Shown here piece by piece: positions 9,229 through 19,457 of a stretch of 64,000 nt of DNA. Both the position numbers and the translations under genes were made by a program. The notes beneath the pieces were generated by a model. The model was not told the DNA's origin. It ran no database searches and was given only the letters and a program-made list of their open reading frames with translations. Location: positions 3,629,485 through 3,693,484 of the forward strand of contig JALDQW010000001.1 in NCBI GenBank assembly GCA_031316255.1. The letters are read 5' to 3'. Position 1 is the first letter of the stretch. Every line of letters starts with the position of its first letter. The DNA comes from Nitrosomonas sp. (lineage in GTDB: Bacteria; Pseudomonadota; Gammaproteobacteria; Burkholderiales; Nitrosomonadaceae).

Positions 9229-10731
9229 ATGGTTATGAAAAGAATTCTTTCGCGCTATAAACCTAATTTAATTAGTTTGAGTTGCTTTATCCTGTTGACC
9301 GGATTGTTTGCATTGCTGACAATCACCCGTATACCGGCTGCTTCCGCGTCCAGTGAAACAATCGTAACCCGTGAAAATCAGACAGGAATAGCGCTCTCAC
9401 TCTATCAGCAGGATCTTGCATTAATCCAGGATACGCGCCAAATAACACTTAACGACGGCGCAAATACCCTGTCCTGGCAGGAAATTTCTACCCAAACAAA
9501 ACCTGAAACTGCATGGCTCAGTCATGTAGCCGGTTCTGAACAAATCAGTATCATCGCACGGCACTTTGATTTAGAACCGCTGACACCACAGAATTTGCTG
9601 GAAAGCTTTGTTGGAAAATTGATTATCGTCATTCGCACCAACCCTGTCACCGGCGAAGAACTCAGGGAATCGGCTACTGTGCTGACGACAAACGGCGGAG
9701 TTGTACTCCAATTTAAGGACCGGGTTGAAACCGGCATACCGGGACGCCTGGCTTTTCCAGAAATACCCGGTAATTTGCATGACAAGCCGGCAATGATTAT
9801 TCTGCTGAACAATTCGGCAACTGAAAAACAAGAAAAACACACATTTCAGTTGACCTATCTGACGCACGGACTGTCATGGCAAGCCGATTATATTTTAAAA
9901 CTCGGTTCGAATGAAACCCATGCTGATCTACTGGGGCTTGCCACACTTACCAACCAAAGCGGCATTGACTATCATAATGCACAAATTCAGCTCATTGCAG
10001 GAGATATTAATCAGGCCAGAACCGTCAGGGCACCCGCCGCAAAACGGTTAAACAGGGAAATGGAATTGATGAGTGCAACATACGCTGACCTGGATACCGA
10101 ACCGCTTTCTGAATTGCATCGCTATACCCTGCCTGGCAAAACCAACTTAATGGACAAACAAAGCAAGCAAATTGTATTCATGTCCGCAAACGGAATACCT
10201 GTAGAAAAAACTCTGGTTCTAACCGGACAGAATTATTATTATTCAAGCTACTATCATCCATCGGAACAAAAGCAGTCCGTCGAAGTTTTCATCAATTTTC
10301 GCAATAGCGGCAAAGGACTTGGCGTCCCTTTACCAAAAGGTGTAATACGTGCATACACCCAGGAGAAACAGAACGATCTGCATTTTGTCGGCGAGGACAC
10401 GATTACACATACCGCCAACAAAGACATAGTTCAACTAAAACTCGGTCACGCTTTCGATGTCACGGCCGAGAAAAAACAAACCGATTTCAAAAAAATCCCG
10501 TCGCCCGATCAAAATATCCGTCAATTTGAATCAGCGCATCAGATCACCCTGAGCAATGCAAAGAACAAAACCGTTACAGTAATTGTCCGCGAGCCGATAC
10601 CGGGTGACTGGCATATGCTTAGCGAATCGCAACGGCATCGAGAAATTACGTCCAATCTGGTCGAATGGACAATCGAGTTGCCTGCCGAAAGCAATGTTGA
10701 GTTAACGTACCGTGTCCGTACCATGTTATAA
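9229..10731 (+). CDS. DUF4139 domain-containing exported protein
   Basis: 500 residues. An N-terminal hydrophobic signal (ISLSCFILLTGLFALLTI) ends near AASAS, so the protein is probably periplasmic or outer-membrane associated. The body matches the DUF4139 family (RLNREMELMS, LVLTGQNYYYSSYYHP, VEVFINFRNSG, LGVPLPKGVIRAY, VIVREPIPGDWHML). Biochemical role of the family is unknown. The start is 9229 or the ATG two codons later. It follows the coiled-coil gene by 28 bases, so they may be cotranscribed; it converges on the ABC-F gene. Confidence 0.8.
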   Translation: MVMKRILSRYKPNLISLSCFILLTGLFALLTITRIPAASASSETIVTRENQTGIALSLYQQDLALIQDTRQITLNDGANTLSWQEISTQTKPETAWLSHVAGSEQISIIARHFDLEPLTPQNLLESFVGKLIIVIRTNPVTGEELRESATVLTTNGGVVLQFKDRVETGIPGRLAFPEIPGNLHDKPAMIILLNNSATEKQEKHTFQLTYLTHGLSWQADYILKLGSNETHADLLGLATLTNQSGIDYHNAQIQLIAGDINQARTVRAPAAKRLNREMELMSATYADLDTEPLSELHRYTLPGKTNLMDKQSKQIVFMSANGIPVEKTLVLTGQNYYYSSYYHPSEQKQSVEVFINFRNSGKGLGVPLPKGVIRAYTQEKQNDLHFVGEDTITHTANKDIVQLKLGHAFDVTAEKKQTDFKKIPSPDQNIRQFESAHQITLSNAKNKTVTVIVREPIPGDWHMLSESQRHREITSNLVEWTIELPAESNVELTYRVRTML

Positions 10732-10778
10732 AAACTGGAGCGCCACAATTTAGTTATTGGAACGTGACTGGTAGCGCC

Positions 10779-12632
10779 CTACTCGTCCAGAGCCATTTCA
10801 AGCTCGAGCCAGCTTTCTTCCAATTCAGCGACTTTCTTTTCCAGTTCGGCATGCACGACACCTAATTGATCAATCTCTTCGCGCGTACGCTGCGCATAGG
10901 TTGCCGGGTCGGCGAGTTGCCGGCTTGCTTCGGCGAGTTCTTTCTGGGCAACATTGAGTGCTGCTTCAAGTTTTGACTGTTTGGACAGCAATGCTTTCCT
11001 GTTGGGCCGCACGAGCGGTTTGTGTTTGGTTTTTGCCGCAGCCGTTTGCAATTGCGGTTTTTCGGCTGCACGCCGTTTATCGATCCATTTTTTATAGTCT
11101 TCCAGATCACCTTCAAACAACCGCGCCTGACCATCGGCAACAAGCCATAATTCATCTGCAACGGCGCGCACCAGGCTGCGGTCGTGTGAAACCAGCACCA
11201 CTGCACCGGTATACGCTTCCAGCGCTAGCGTCAACGCATCACGCATATCCAGATCCAGATGATTGGTCGGTTCGTCCAACAACAGTAAATCCGGTTTTTT
11301 CCACGCGAGCAACGCTAACGCCAGACGGCTTTTTTCACCACCCGAGAAAGTCCCCACCGGTCGGTTTTCGGCATCGCCACCCAGCCCAAAACGCCCCAGA
11401 AAACTGCGTAATTCCAGTTCGGTCCTTTTTGGCGCCAACTGCTGAAGGTGCTGAAGCGGCGTTGAACGGGCATCCAGATTATCCAGCTGATGCTGTGCAA
11501 AATAACCGATACTGATATTTGGCGACAATTCTACTGTACCGTGAACAGGGATGATTTCACCGGCGAGTAACTTGATCAGCGTGGATTTTCCAGCGCCGTT
11601 TGGCCCCAGTAGTGCTATCCGCGCGCCCGCTTGTAAAATCAGCTGAACTTTCTCCAGCAGCGGCTTGCCTGTGTAACCAATACTGACATGATTAACCCGT
11701 AGCAACACATCCGGACTGCGTTCGGGCGCGTCAATCTGCAAAGCAAAATGACCATTCTCAATATGCGCCGGCGTTATACGGGTTAACCGCTCCAGCGCCT
11801 TGATCCGGCTTTGCGCCTGTTTCGCCTTGGTCGCCTTGGCGCGAAAGCGGCGGATGAAATCCTCCATATGCGCAATCTGCTTCTGCTGTTGCTGATAGGC
11901 CTGAGTCTGTTGTTGCCAGCGCTCGGAACGTGCTCGCTCGAAATCATCATAATTACCGGTATAGGAATCGATCTGCCGGTTATGGATATAAGCGATGCGG
12001 TCAACGCAGGCATTCAAAAATTCGCGATCGTGCGAAACGACGATAAAGCTACCCGGATAACGCATCAGGTACTGTTCCAACCAGAGTATCGCTTCCAGAT
12101 CCAGATGATTGGTCGGTTCATCGAGTAATAACAAATCTGCGCGATGCATTAAGGCGCGCGCCAGATTCAAACGCATGCGCCAGCCGCCGGAAAATTCATG
12201 GACCGGTTTATGCATGATATCGCTGCCAAACCCAAGCCCATTCAACAATTGCGCCGCCCGCGCCTGTGCGCCGTAACCATCTATTGCTTCATAGCGCTGT
12301 TGCGCTTCAAACCAGACCGCATCATGCGTTTCCCGCGCCAGTAGTGTTTCCAGACGGCGCAATTCCACATCGCCATCAAGAACAAACGCGATCGCTGGCT
12401 GATTTGAACTGGCGATTTCCTGTTCGACAAAGGCAATGGTTTTACCCGCCTGAAAGTCCACTTCCCCGGCATCCGGTTTGATCTCCCCGCGTATCAAACG
12501 GAACAGCGTTGATTTTCCGCACCCATTCTTGCCAACCAGCCCGACATGCTGTCCCGCAAAAATCTGTAGATCACAGTTTTGCAGCAATGGCGCGCCCCCC
12601 TGAAGATAAGTCAGCGATCGGATATTCAGCAT
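10779..12632 (-). CDS. ABC-F family ATPase, YheS-type
   Basis: 617 residues with two ATP-binding cassettes and no membrane helices. Walker A motifs are GKNGCGKST (residues 34-42) and GPNGAGKST (about 340-350); signature motifs FSGGWRMRLNLARAL and FSGGEKSRLALALL; both Walker B boxes read LLLLDEPTNHLDL. The inter-domain arm is rich in Arg/Gln/Lys and the C-terminus is a coiled coil. ABC-F proteins act on the ribosome, resolving stalled or drug-bound states. YheS fits best by length and C-terminus; Uup is the alternative. Confidence 0.9.
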   Translation of the reverse strand: MLNIRSLTYLQGGAPLLQNCDLQIFAGQHVGLVGKNGCGKSTLFRLIRGEIKPDAGEVDFQAGKTIAFVEQEIASSNQPAIAFVLDGDVELRRLETLLARETHDAVWFEAQQRYEAIDGYGAQARAAQLLNGLGFGSDIMHKPVHEFSGGWRMRLNLARALMHRADLLLLDEPTNHLDLEAILWLEQYLMRYPGSFIVVSHDREFLNACVDRIAYIHNRQIDSYTGNYDDFERARSERWQQQTQAYQQQQKQIAHMEDFIRRFRAKATKAKQAQSRIKALERLTRITPAHIENGHFALQIDAPERSPDVLLRVNHVSIGYTGKPLLEKVQLILQAGARIALLGPNGAGKSTLIKLLAGEIIPVHGTVELSPNISIGYFAQHQLDNLDARSTPLQHLQQLAPKRTELELRSFLGRFGLGGDAENRPVGTFSGGEKSRLALALLAWKKPDLLLLDEPTNHLDLDMRDALTLALEAYTGAVVLVSHDRSLVRAVADELWLVADGQARLFEGDLEDYKKWIDKRRAAEKPQLQTAAAKTKHKPLVRPNRKALLSKQSKLEAALNVAQKELAEASRQLADPATYAQRTREEIDQLGVVHAELEKKVAELEESWLELEMALDE

Positions 12633-13284
12633 TGGATAGGTAAAACGAAAAAAACAGCTATTCTAATAGATCAACCAGTTAAGTTTAAGAAAATCGATTG
12701 ATTAAAATGGATCAGAGGAAAAAATTTTTGTCATCTTGTCGTCACAATTATGTCAAATATAAAACGATAAACAACAGTAATTTACCCCGTTTTTTTCACT
12801 TCTTTGTTGAAATTTTTTGTGGGTCGGGAGCATAAAAAAAGTCATTTCACTGCAAAAATGACTTGACAATTGCAAAGAATCCACATTTTTTATGATTTAC
12901 TTTCATGATTTACCGCAAACACCGATAAATACTGGCATTTATAATAAATCATTGATTTATATCAATAAATAAATAGTGCAAAAATTAATCGGATTAAAAA
13001 AAACCGTTATGAACGGGTAAGTTAATGACAGAATTTACATCCTGTCCACAAAGTTATCCACAGATTTTGTGGACAAACCATTTCAATAAAATCATTTTTT
13101 GTTTTTTTATAATAAATTGTGAACAAACCGATTTTGATTCCACCCAAATACAGGGGGCTAGAGCGTTTTCTTTTAGTATGCGATCTTGTCCTCAGTGCGA
13201 ACAATCCGTCTCTTCCCAACGCTAATTGTGTATCTGACCATGCTAAGACATTCACTCTGTTACGGGAAATTTTGCCATCGTCAC
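12633..13284. other. AT-rich non-coding region with DnaA-box cluster: candidate origin or DnaA-titration site
   Basis: 650 bases without a credible gene. At 13042-13076 lie three DnaA boxes: CTGTCCACA (13042), a perfect TTATCCACA (13054-13062) and TTGTCCACA on the other strand (13068-13076); a weaker fourth box is at 13118-13126. Just to the left (about 12890-13000) is a strongly AT-rich tract of TTTATAATAAAT-like repeats, as in a DNA-unwinding element. dnaA, dnaN and gyrB are not in the window, so oriC is only one reading; a datA-like site is another. Confidence 0.5.
12832..12864 (-). terminator. rho-independent terminator, minus strand
   Basis: Read on the minus strand: AAGTCATTT, an 8-base loop, AAATGACTT, then an unbroken T run. 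The stem is a perfect 9 bp. It would stop a minus-strand transcript arriving from the DnaA-box region or from the 335-residue membrane protein gene. Confidence 0.65.
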
Positions 13285-14292
13285 TTACTCCGGTCTTTTA
13301 CCTGATCCACGTATCGTAAATAGTTTTGAAATAGCGTCAAACCAGAATGGCGCACCAAGTGTTCCGGCTAATGCCGTCAAAAGCCAGCCGAGCAAGAAGA
13401 AACGTGTATCTTGCTGTAGTAGTAATAGCGAACTTGATTGCTCAGAGATGTTCCAGCCGATTGGTAGCCCCAAGTGTCTAAATTCATCAATTTTAAGATT
13501 AATTGATTTAACTTCCTGTAAAAATTCATCCTCTATGGTTTTACTTGAGTCATCGGCATTCACTTTCTGGGTTGTACTCATTTGATCAATGGCTTGCGTC
13601 CTTCTCATTTCAAATTCATTCGCCTTGTAAGAAAGTTTTTCTGCAACTTGCACGAGTTCATCAACCTGCGCGGGATTTCTTTGCAATTGCTGTGCAATAT
13701 AGATTGAATCAACATTAAACAAAGCAGCAAGCAATAATCCGAGTATAAACATAATCATCTGGGTTCGGCGTTTATACCAGCCACCCACCCTGTCCATAAC
13801 CGCATTAAAATGGTTTTCAACCTTGGATTTGAACTTTTCCAGATCATCATTCGCCTCGTCGAGCATAGGACCGAGCAATTGCCCCAGCGGTAAAGTCCGG
13901 TCGGACAACTTTTGGCGCAGTGACTCTGGAGAACCATTGCTGGATAAAACTTGCACCAGCGCCGTGGAGAAGGTCGAAGGTGAAATATAGGATGGCCTTG
14001 AACTGCCCGGCGGTGATAACGTATTGATTAACGGATGTTTGTATAAAGAATGTGTTAATTGCGCTTCGGAAATCGCTCCAAATCCAAGTTTACGCTGCGC
14101 TTTTTTGAACCACTTTTTAACACCGGTTCCGGATTCATCAGGTAACTCTCCGAGCATCATGAGTATACCTTCGAATAAAATCCTTCCACGCATTGCAAGT
14201 ATTTGAACGATCAGTTCGTTGACACCACTAACGAGGCTGGAAAACAACGCATAAATCAGGAAAATTGCAATAATGATTTCGAGCATTTCCAT
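13285..14292 (-). CDS. putative inner-membrane protein
   Basis: 335 residues. Membrane helices at about 1-30, 180-200 and 295-320, separated by a long soluble segment (~35-175) and a second one with a coiled-coil look (QVDELVQVAEKL onward). Start at 14292 is supported by AGAGGAG six bases upstream. I recognise the general type (bacterial proteins of unknown function with an N-terminal helix followed by ELIVQILAMRGR) but know no function. Confidence 0.7.
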   Translation of the reverse strand: MEMLEIIIAIFLIYALFSSLVSGVNELIVQILAMRGRILFEGILMMLGELPDESGTGVKKWFKKAQRKLGFGAISEAQLTHSLYKHPLINTLSPPGSSRPSYISPSTFSTALVQVLSSNGSPESLRQKLSDRTLPLGQLLGPMLDEANDDLEKFKSKVENHFNAVMDRVGGWYKRRTQMIMFILGLLLAALFNVDSIYIAQQLQRNPAQVDELVQVAEKLSYKANEFEMRRTQAIDQMSTTQKVNADDSSKTIEDEFLQEVKSINLKIDEFRHLGLPIGWNISEQSSSLLLLQQDTRFFLLGWLLTALAGTLGAPFWFDAISKLFTIRGSGKRPE

Positions 14293-14665
14293 TTCAACTC
14301 CTCTACTCGCTAAACCGGATGATGCTTTTTATAGCCTAAAGAATATCTGATCGGACATCGGATATCCAGTTGTTTTTTGATGGATTGCTTCGATTCGGCA
14401 AAGGTTATTCGATCAAAAATCAGTGAACTCTAAAATTAAGCGCTTTAAATCAATCAAGGCAAGAACAAAACAGGTTGACACGGCATATCTTTGCCATGCC
14501 AGAAGCCGTTTTCTGCAAACAACAAAGAATTGTAACAATGCAGAGTTAGCCGTCAATCCGCACTACAGATGCTCTCCTAGCCGCAGAAAACTGCATCTAA
14601 AACCGTAGGCGCGTTCAATTCATAACAATTCGCGTTAAGATCCAGCAACGGATATAATTTTCTAG
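14293..14665. other. intergenic region, nothing recognised
   Basis: About 370 bases. Short open frames on the plus strand lack ribosome sites and family resemblance. It must hold the promoter for the 335-residue membrane protein gene; none was identified with confidence. Confidence 0.4.
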
Positions 14666-15064
14666 TTAATTCTCTTCATCGCAGGCCACTTTCCACTCAA
14701 TTTCATCCATACTCTCCGGCTGCACTCTCTCCCACCGTTGCGGCTGATTGTAGGAGCGAAGCAAGTCCCCTTTTTCCATGTTCCAGCTGTATAAAGAAAA
14801 TGTCAATGTTCTTATCCCTGCTTCTTTACAGTTATAGTTACGCCGAATTTTTTTAGACAAAAATTGGGTTCCGGAAGCTTTTTGTTCAGTATGATAATCA
14901 TACAAAACCCACATCCTGACCCGACCGCCTGCTTTCTGCACCGATGTTAAATCAGCATAGACGGTGTACCCCCCATTATCATCACTTTCGCCGATTTGGG
15001 TCCATTCAGCTAGCACAGCAGTACTGGGAAGAATAAACGCCAGAATGATCAGTAGTTTTCTCAT
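14666..15064 (-). CDS. exported surface-adhesin protein E-like protein
   Basis: 132 residues with a clear signal peptide (ending near AVLAEW). The mature part has the small beta-rich pattern of surface-adhesin E-like proteins (WTQIGESDDNGGYTVYADL, VRMWVLYDYHTEQ, NYNCKEAGIRTLTFSLYS). Two cysteines (NYNCKE, KVACDE) could form a disulfide. Such proteins are widespread and mostly uncharacterised; the adhesin name comes from one pathogen homologue. Monocistronic. Confidence 0.75.
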   Translation of the reverse strand: MRKLLIILAFILPSTAVLAEWTQIGESDDNGGYTVYADLTSVQKAGGRVRMWVLYDYHTEQKASGTQFLSKKIRRNYNCKEAGIRTLTFSLYSWNMEKGDLLRSYNQPQRWERVQPESMDEIEWKVACDEEN

Positions 15065-15358
15065 AACAGTTTTTGTGCGTATCGCAAGCCCTTAGCTGCG
15101 ATAGAAGCAAAATATTTAGTTTTGATTTTTCAAATGTTGATATAAATGCGATTATCTTGACCCAATAACGTCAGTACTGGGTGACACCAAAGCATTCTTC
15201 TATCGATGAATTTTTACAAAACATCAGATTCATTCAAATTACCAGAGTTTAATTAAACGTTCAACAACGCCAAGCCATTCTACAACACAACCCCGAATTG
15301 AATTCAATCAATACGGCCATACATCAATGAAAAGATTTCAAAAAACTCGAGGGTCAAC

Positions 15359-16114
15359 ATGAATCAATATCTTTTTTTACCCTACCCGTCATTTCTGGCA
15401 AGAATGACTTGTTTGTTTTCAGTTTTTATCGTTAGCCCGGTCATAGCCGAAGATCTTTATACGATTAAAAGAACAGGAATGATTCAAGCAATCGAAGCGG
15501 ATGTACGTGTAGGTTACGGCAATCTGGAAAAAGACGACCTGGACGAAAATGTCATTAAGGCCCTGGGCAAGGTACCGCGCCACGAATTCGTGCCGAAAGG
15601 ATTACGACATGTCGCCTATGAAAACAGGCCATTACCAATCGGCCATGGTCAAACGATCTCGCAGCCTTACATTGTGGCCATTATGACCAACTTATTGAAA
15701 GTCGGAAAAAATGATCGTGTCCTGGAAATCGGTACCGGCTCAGGTTACCAGATTGCCGTACTCGCCGAACTGGTTAAAAAGGCATACAGCATAGAAATCA
15801 TAGCCCCGCTTGGCGAGCAGGCAAGAACCCGTCTGGAACAACTCGGTTACGATAATATTGAACTCAAAATTGGTGATGGCTATTATGGCTGGGAAGAACA
15901 CGCGCCCTTCGATGCCATTATGGTAACGGCGGCTGCCAGCCATATCCCGCCACCCTTGATCAATCAACTCAAACCAGGTGGACGGATGCTGATTCCCGTT
16001 GGTTCACGGTTCGCAATTCAGGAATTGTTGTTGATCGAAAAATCAAAACACGGCGAAGTCAGTACACGGCAATTACTGCCTGTTGCATTTGTGCCGCTCA
16101 CTGGAAAACATTAG
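15359..16114 (+). CDS. pcm: protein-L-isoaspartate O-methyltransferase, exported form
   Basis: 251 residues. An N-terminal hydrophobic stretch ending near SPVIAED looks like a signal peptide, so this copy probably works in the periplasm. The catalytic domain has the family motifs RHEFVP, PLPIGHGQTISQPYIVA, the SAM-binding VLEIGTGSGYQ and the late VTAAA and KPGGRMLIPVG. It repairs isoaspartyl residues in aged proteins using S-adenosylmethionine. It is 9 bases upstream of the next gene, so probably cotranscribed. Confidence 0.9.
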   Translation: MNQYLFLPYPSFLARMTCLFSVFIVSPVIAEDLYTIKRTGMIQAIEADVRVGYGNLEKDDLDENVIKALGKVPRHEFVPKGLRHVAYENRPLPIGHGQTISQPYIVAIMTNLLKVGKNDRVLEIGTGSGYQIAVLAELVKKAYSIEIIAPLGEQARTRLEQLGYDNIELKIGDGYYGWEEHAPFDAIMVTAAASHIPPPLINQLKPGGRMLIPVGSRFAIQELLLIEKSKHGEVSTRQLLPVAFVPLTGKH

Positions 16115-16123
16115 TTCATTTCA

Positions 16124-18550
16124 ATGGAATCACGACCACCGTTTTTCACAATCGCAGTGCTGTCGTCTGCAATGCTGGCGTATGAAATATTGCTCATGCG
16201 ACTGTTTTCCATTATTCAGTGGCATCACTTTGCATATATGATTATCAGTCTGGCGTTGCTCGGTTTTGGCGCCAGCGGCACCTTTATTTCCATCTTCCAG
16301 AAAGCTTTCACAAAACGATTTTCGGTTTTTTTTCTCACCAACACCACGCTGTTTGCAATAAGCAGCATGGGTTGCTTTCTTGCAGCACAATCCGTACCGT
16401 TCAACCCGGATGAAATTCTTTGGGATAAGCAGCAATCGTTGCAATTGTTCGGAATTTATCTATTGCTTGCACTGCCCTTTTTCTTTGCCGCCAATGCCAT
16501 TGCGCTGACCTTGACCAGTTACCATCGGCGTGTCGCAGGTATTTATGCTTTTGATTTGTTTGGCGCCGGACTGGGCTGTCTGGGCATCATTCTGTTGCTC
16601 TTTGTTGCCATGCCCCTGCAGGCTTTGCTGTTCATCGGCTTGATGGGGCTGGCAGCCACCGCCTTGGGCGCATGGGAATTAAAGATTAAAGCACGCAGCC
16701 GGATTGTTGCCGCATTGATGCTGACAGGTATCGCAATGGCCGCCGTTGATCATCACATTGAATTACAGCTGTCCCCCTACAAAGAATTGACGCAAATGCT
16801 GCGTATCCAGGGCACGGAAGTTGTTAGCGAGCATTCCAGTCCATTGGGACTGCTCTCGGTCATACAAAGCCACACCATACCCCTGCGTCATGCGCCCGGA
16901 TTAAGTTTGAACGCCACTGGCGAGCCACCCGAGCAAATTGGCGTTTTTACCGATGGCGGCGGCATGACGGCCATTACCCGGGAAACCGGCAACCCGGCTG
17001 ATTACACCTACCTCGATCAAATCACTTCGGCAGCACCCTACCACCTTTTTCAGCCCGCACATGTTCTGGTGCTCGGGGCAGGCGGTGGCAGCAGTATTTT
17101 GCAGGCGCGCTATCATGCAGTACCCCGCATTGATGCGGTGGAACTGAATCCGCAGCTCATCAACCTGCTACGCAACGATTATGTCGACTTCACAGGCAAT
17201 CTGCTGAACACTGAAAATATACGTCTTTATCAGGGAGAAGCCCGCGGATTTGTAAGCGATTCAGGCACACAATATGACCTGATCGAAATCGCGTTGCTGG
17301 ATTCATTTGCAGCATCTTCGGCTGGTTTGTTCGCATTGAATGAAAGCTATCTGTATACCGTTGAAGCGCTGCAGGACATGCTGAAAAGACTGGAACCCGA
17401 CGGCTTTCTGGTCATTACACGCTGGATTAAGCTGCCGCCACGTGACAGTCTCAAACTATTTGCAACAGCAGTTGATGCGTTAAAAAAATCCGGTGTAGAA
17501 AATCCAGGTGAGCGGCTCATGTTTCTGCGCAGCTGGCAAACCGGCACGTTATTGATAAAAAACAACCCGATTGTCCCAGACGAAATAGAGGCGCTTAAAA
17601 CATTTGCTCATGCACGTTCCTTTGATATTGACTGGTACCCCGGCATTCATCCGGAAGAAACCAACCGATTCAACCGTCTGGCAGATTCTTATTTTTATCT
17701 GGCTGCAAAAGCCATACTCGGCGATGCGCGCGAAGCTTTTTTCGAACGCTATAAGTTTGTATTACACCCTGCCACCGATGACCGCCCCTACTTTTTCCAT
17801 TTTTTTAAATGGTCTGTACTACCGGAAATATTCTCGCTTCGGGAAAGCGGGGGGGTGTCACTGCTGGAAGGCGGCTATCTGGTACTGGTCGCTACGCTTG
17901 TTCAGGCAATCGTTGCAAGCATTATTCTGATTTTGCTGCCATTGCGCTTCATTGCAAAAGATACACACCCAGAAAACACAGTCAGCAAAATCCGGACGGT
18001 CATGTATTTTTCGGCAATCGGACTGGCGTTTTTGTTTATCGAAATTGCGTTTATTCAGAAATTTATTCTGTTCCTCCACCACCCACTTTACGCGGTCGCT
18101 TTGGTATTGACGGCTTTTCTTATTTTTGCGGGTCTCGGCAGCGGTTTTTCCAGACAACTATTGAATTCAGACAAATCCCGGTTTGCCATCACTTTTTCGA
18201 TAACGGGAATACTCTTATTCGGTATGCTGTATATGCTGTTGTTACCGAAAATTTTTGGTTATTTCATGTCATCCGCAATCATGCTCAAAATTCCGTTGAC
18301 AATACTACTAATCGCCCCGCTGGCTTTTTTTATGGGCATGCCTTTTCCGCTGGCGCTGGCAAAATTGAGTAAAATCGCACCGGGCATGATCCCGTGGGCT
18401 TGGGGAATTAACGGATGCGCTTCGGTTGTCAGCGCAGTACTGGCCACATTGCTCGCAATCTCAATCGGTTTTAATGCTGTCATATTGCTGGCGCTGATAC
18501 TTTATGGTCTGGCTTGGGTTAATTTTCCTGCAAATAGCCTGCGCAGTTGA
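16124..18550 (+). CDS. spermidine synthase-like polytopic membrane protein
   Basis: 808 residues. About six membrane helices at the N-terminus, a soluble Rossmann methyltransferase-type domain at ~290-560 (SAM/dcSAM loop VLVLGAGGGSSIL near 315, then DAVELNP), and a second block of helices to the C-terminus. The central domain resembles spermidine synthase and methyltransferases. Substrate is unknown; no polyamine genes are nearby. It follows pcm by 9 bases and ends at a strong terminator. Confidence 0.75.
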   Translation: MESRPPFFTIAVLSSAMLAYEILLMRLFSIIQWHHFAYMIISLALLGFGASGTFISIFQKAFTKRFSVFFLTNTTLFAISSMGCFLAAQSVPFNPDEILWDKQQSLQLFGIYLLLALPFFFAANAIALTLTSYHRRVAGIYAFDLFGAGLGCLGIILLLFVAMPLQALLFIGLMGLAATALGAWELKIKARSRIVAALMLTGIAMAAVDHHIELQLSPYKELTQMLRIQGTEVVSEHSSPLGLLSVIQSHTIPLRHAPGLSLNATGEPPEQIGVFTDGGGMTAITRETGNPADYTYLDQITSAAPYHLFQPAHVLVLGAGGGSSILQARYHAVPRIDAVELNPQLINLLRNDYVDFTGNLLNTENIRLYQGEARGFVSDSGTQYDLIEIALLDSFAASSAGLFALNESYLYTVEALQDMLKRLEPDGFLVITRWIKLPPRDSLKLFATAVDALKKSGVENPGERLMFLRSWQTGTLLIKNNPIVPDEIEALKTFAHARSFDIDWYPGIHPEETNRFNRLADSYFYLAAKAILGDAREAFFERYKFVLHPATDDRPYFFHFFKWSVLPEIFSLRESGGVSLLEGGYLVLVATLVQAIVASIILILLPLRFIAKDTHPENTVSKIRTVMYFSAIGLAFLFIEIAFIQKFILFLHHPLYAVALVLTAFLIFAGLGSGFSRQLLNSDKSRFAITFSITGILLFGMLYMLLLPKIFGYFMSSAIMLKIPLTILLIAPLAFFMGMPFPLALAKLSKIAPGMIPWAWGINGCASVVSAVLATLLAISIGFNAVILLALILYGLAWVNFPANSLRS

Positions 18551-18703
18551 ATCCGCTCATTATCTCAGCCCAGACTGGTGAGGATCCCCGCAAACCGCCA
18601 ACACTGGCGCCTGGACCCGGCATTCCAGTTTTGATGAACACAGTCTTGCTTGGATTTACATTTTGGCGCAGAATGAAAGCCTGGGCGTTATATCCTGAAT
18701 AAT

Positions 18704-18730
18704 CTGGCATGCTGCCATGCCAGTTTTTTT
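18704..18730 (+). terminator. rho-independent terminator
   Basis: CTGGCATG, loop CTGC, CATGCCAG, then seven T. Perfect 8-bp stem. It ends the pcm/membrane-protein transcript. Confidence 0.85.
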
Positions 18731-18810
18731 GGATATATCAAGTTACTCTATTCATTTGATTGAGTACACGCTTAGAATCAATTTTGTGCATAACTAAGAC
18801 AGGAGTTATC

Positions 18811-19437
18811 ATGGTATATCCTATCCGCCGTACTGTTTTATCCATTGCAATTGCTGTTTCATTCATCTTCGGAGTCATAGCCAGCAACAAAGCTCAGGCC
18901 TGTGCTGGCACTGAGCCCATGCTGGGCGGCATGTGTGTTTTTGCCGGTAATTTCGCACCTCGTGGTTGGGCTCTGGCGAATGGCCAGCAAATACCCATAT
19001 CCGAAAACCAAGCGCTATTTTCGATTCTGGGCACAACTTACGGCGGCGACGGCAGGACAACATTTGCCTTGCCGGACACAAGGGGCCGTTCTGTCATCGG
19101 CGCAGGACATGGGCCTGGATTAACCAATTATCCTCTCGGACAACAGGGTGGACTTGAAACGGTTACACTCAATCAAGCTCAACTTCCGGTTATCACACCA
19201 ACGGCAACTGTTCATGCACAAAGTGGGGACGGCAGCAGTTCCGACCCGACCAGCAATACCTGGGCCGTGCTCAGCCGTCAGAATATTTACTCGAGCTCTG
19301 CACCGAATGTCGACATGAATCCAGCAACCGTTACAATTAATTCATTTGGCGGTGGACAAAGCCATGAAAACCGCTCGCCATTTATTGCAATGAACTGGAT
19401 TATCGCGCTTCAGGGCATTTTCCCGTCACGCAACTAA
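18811..19437 (+). CDS. exported phage-tail-collar domain protein (microcystin-dependent protein family)
   Basis: 208 residues from the ATG behind AGGAG; an upstream in-frame ATG at 18760 lacks one. A signal peptide (SIAIAVSFIFGVIASNKAQA) precedes a tail-collar domain (MLGGMCVFAGNFAPRGWALA, ALFSILGTTYGGDGRTTFAL, PDTRGR) and ends with the usual NWIIALQGIFPSRN. Cytoplasmic relatives occur in tailocins and in contractile systems, but here the protein is exported. No phage genes adjoin it. Confidence 0.85.
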   Translation: MVYPIRRTVLSIAIAVSFIFGVIASNKAQACAGTEPMLGGMCVFAGNFAPRGWALANGQQIPISENQALFSILGTTYGGDGRTTFALPDTRGRSVIGAGHGPGLTNYPLGQQGGLETVTLNQAQLPVITPTATVHAQSGDGSSSDPTSNTWAVLSRQNIYSSSAPNVDMNPATVTINSFGGGQSHENRSPFIAMNWIIALQGIFPSRN

Positions 19438-19457
19438 TCCTTTTTTCTTTATAATCC

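Noticed and set aside
14423..14608. 61-residue plus-strand frame
   Set aside because: No ribosome site, no hydrophobic or domain pattern.
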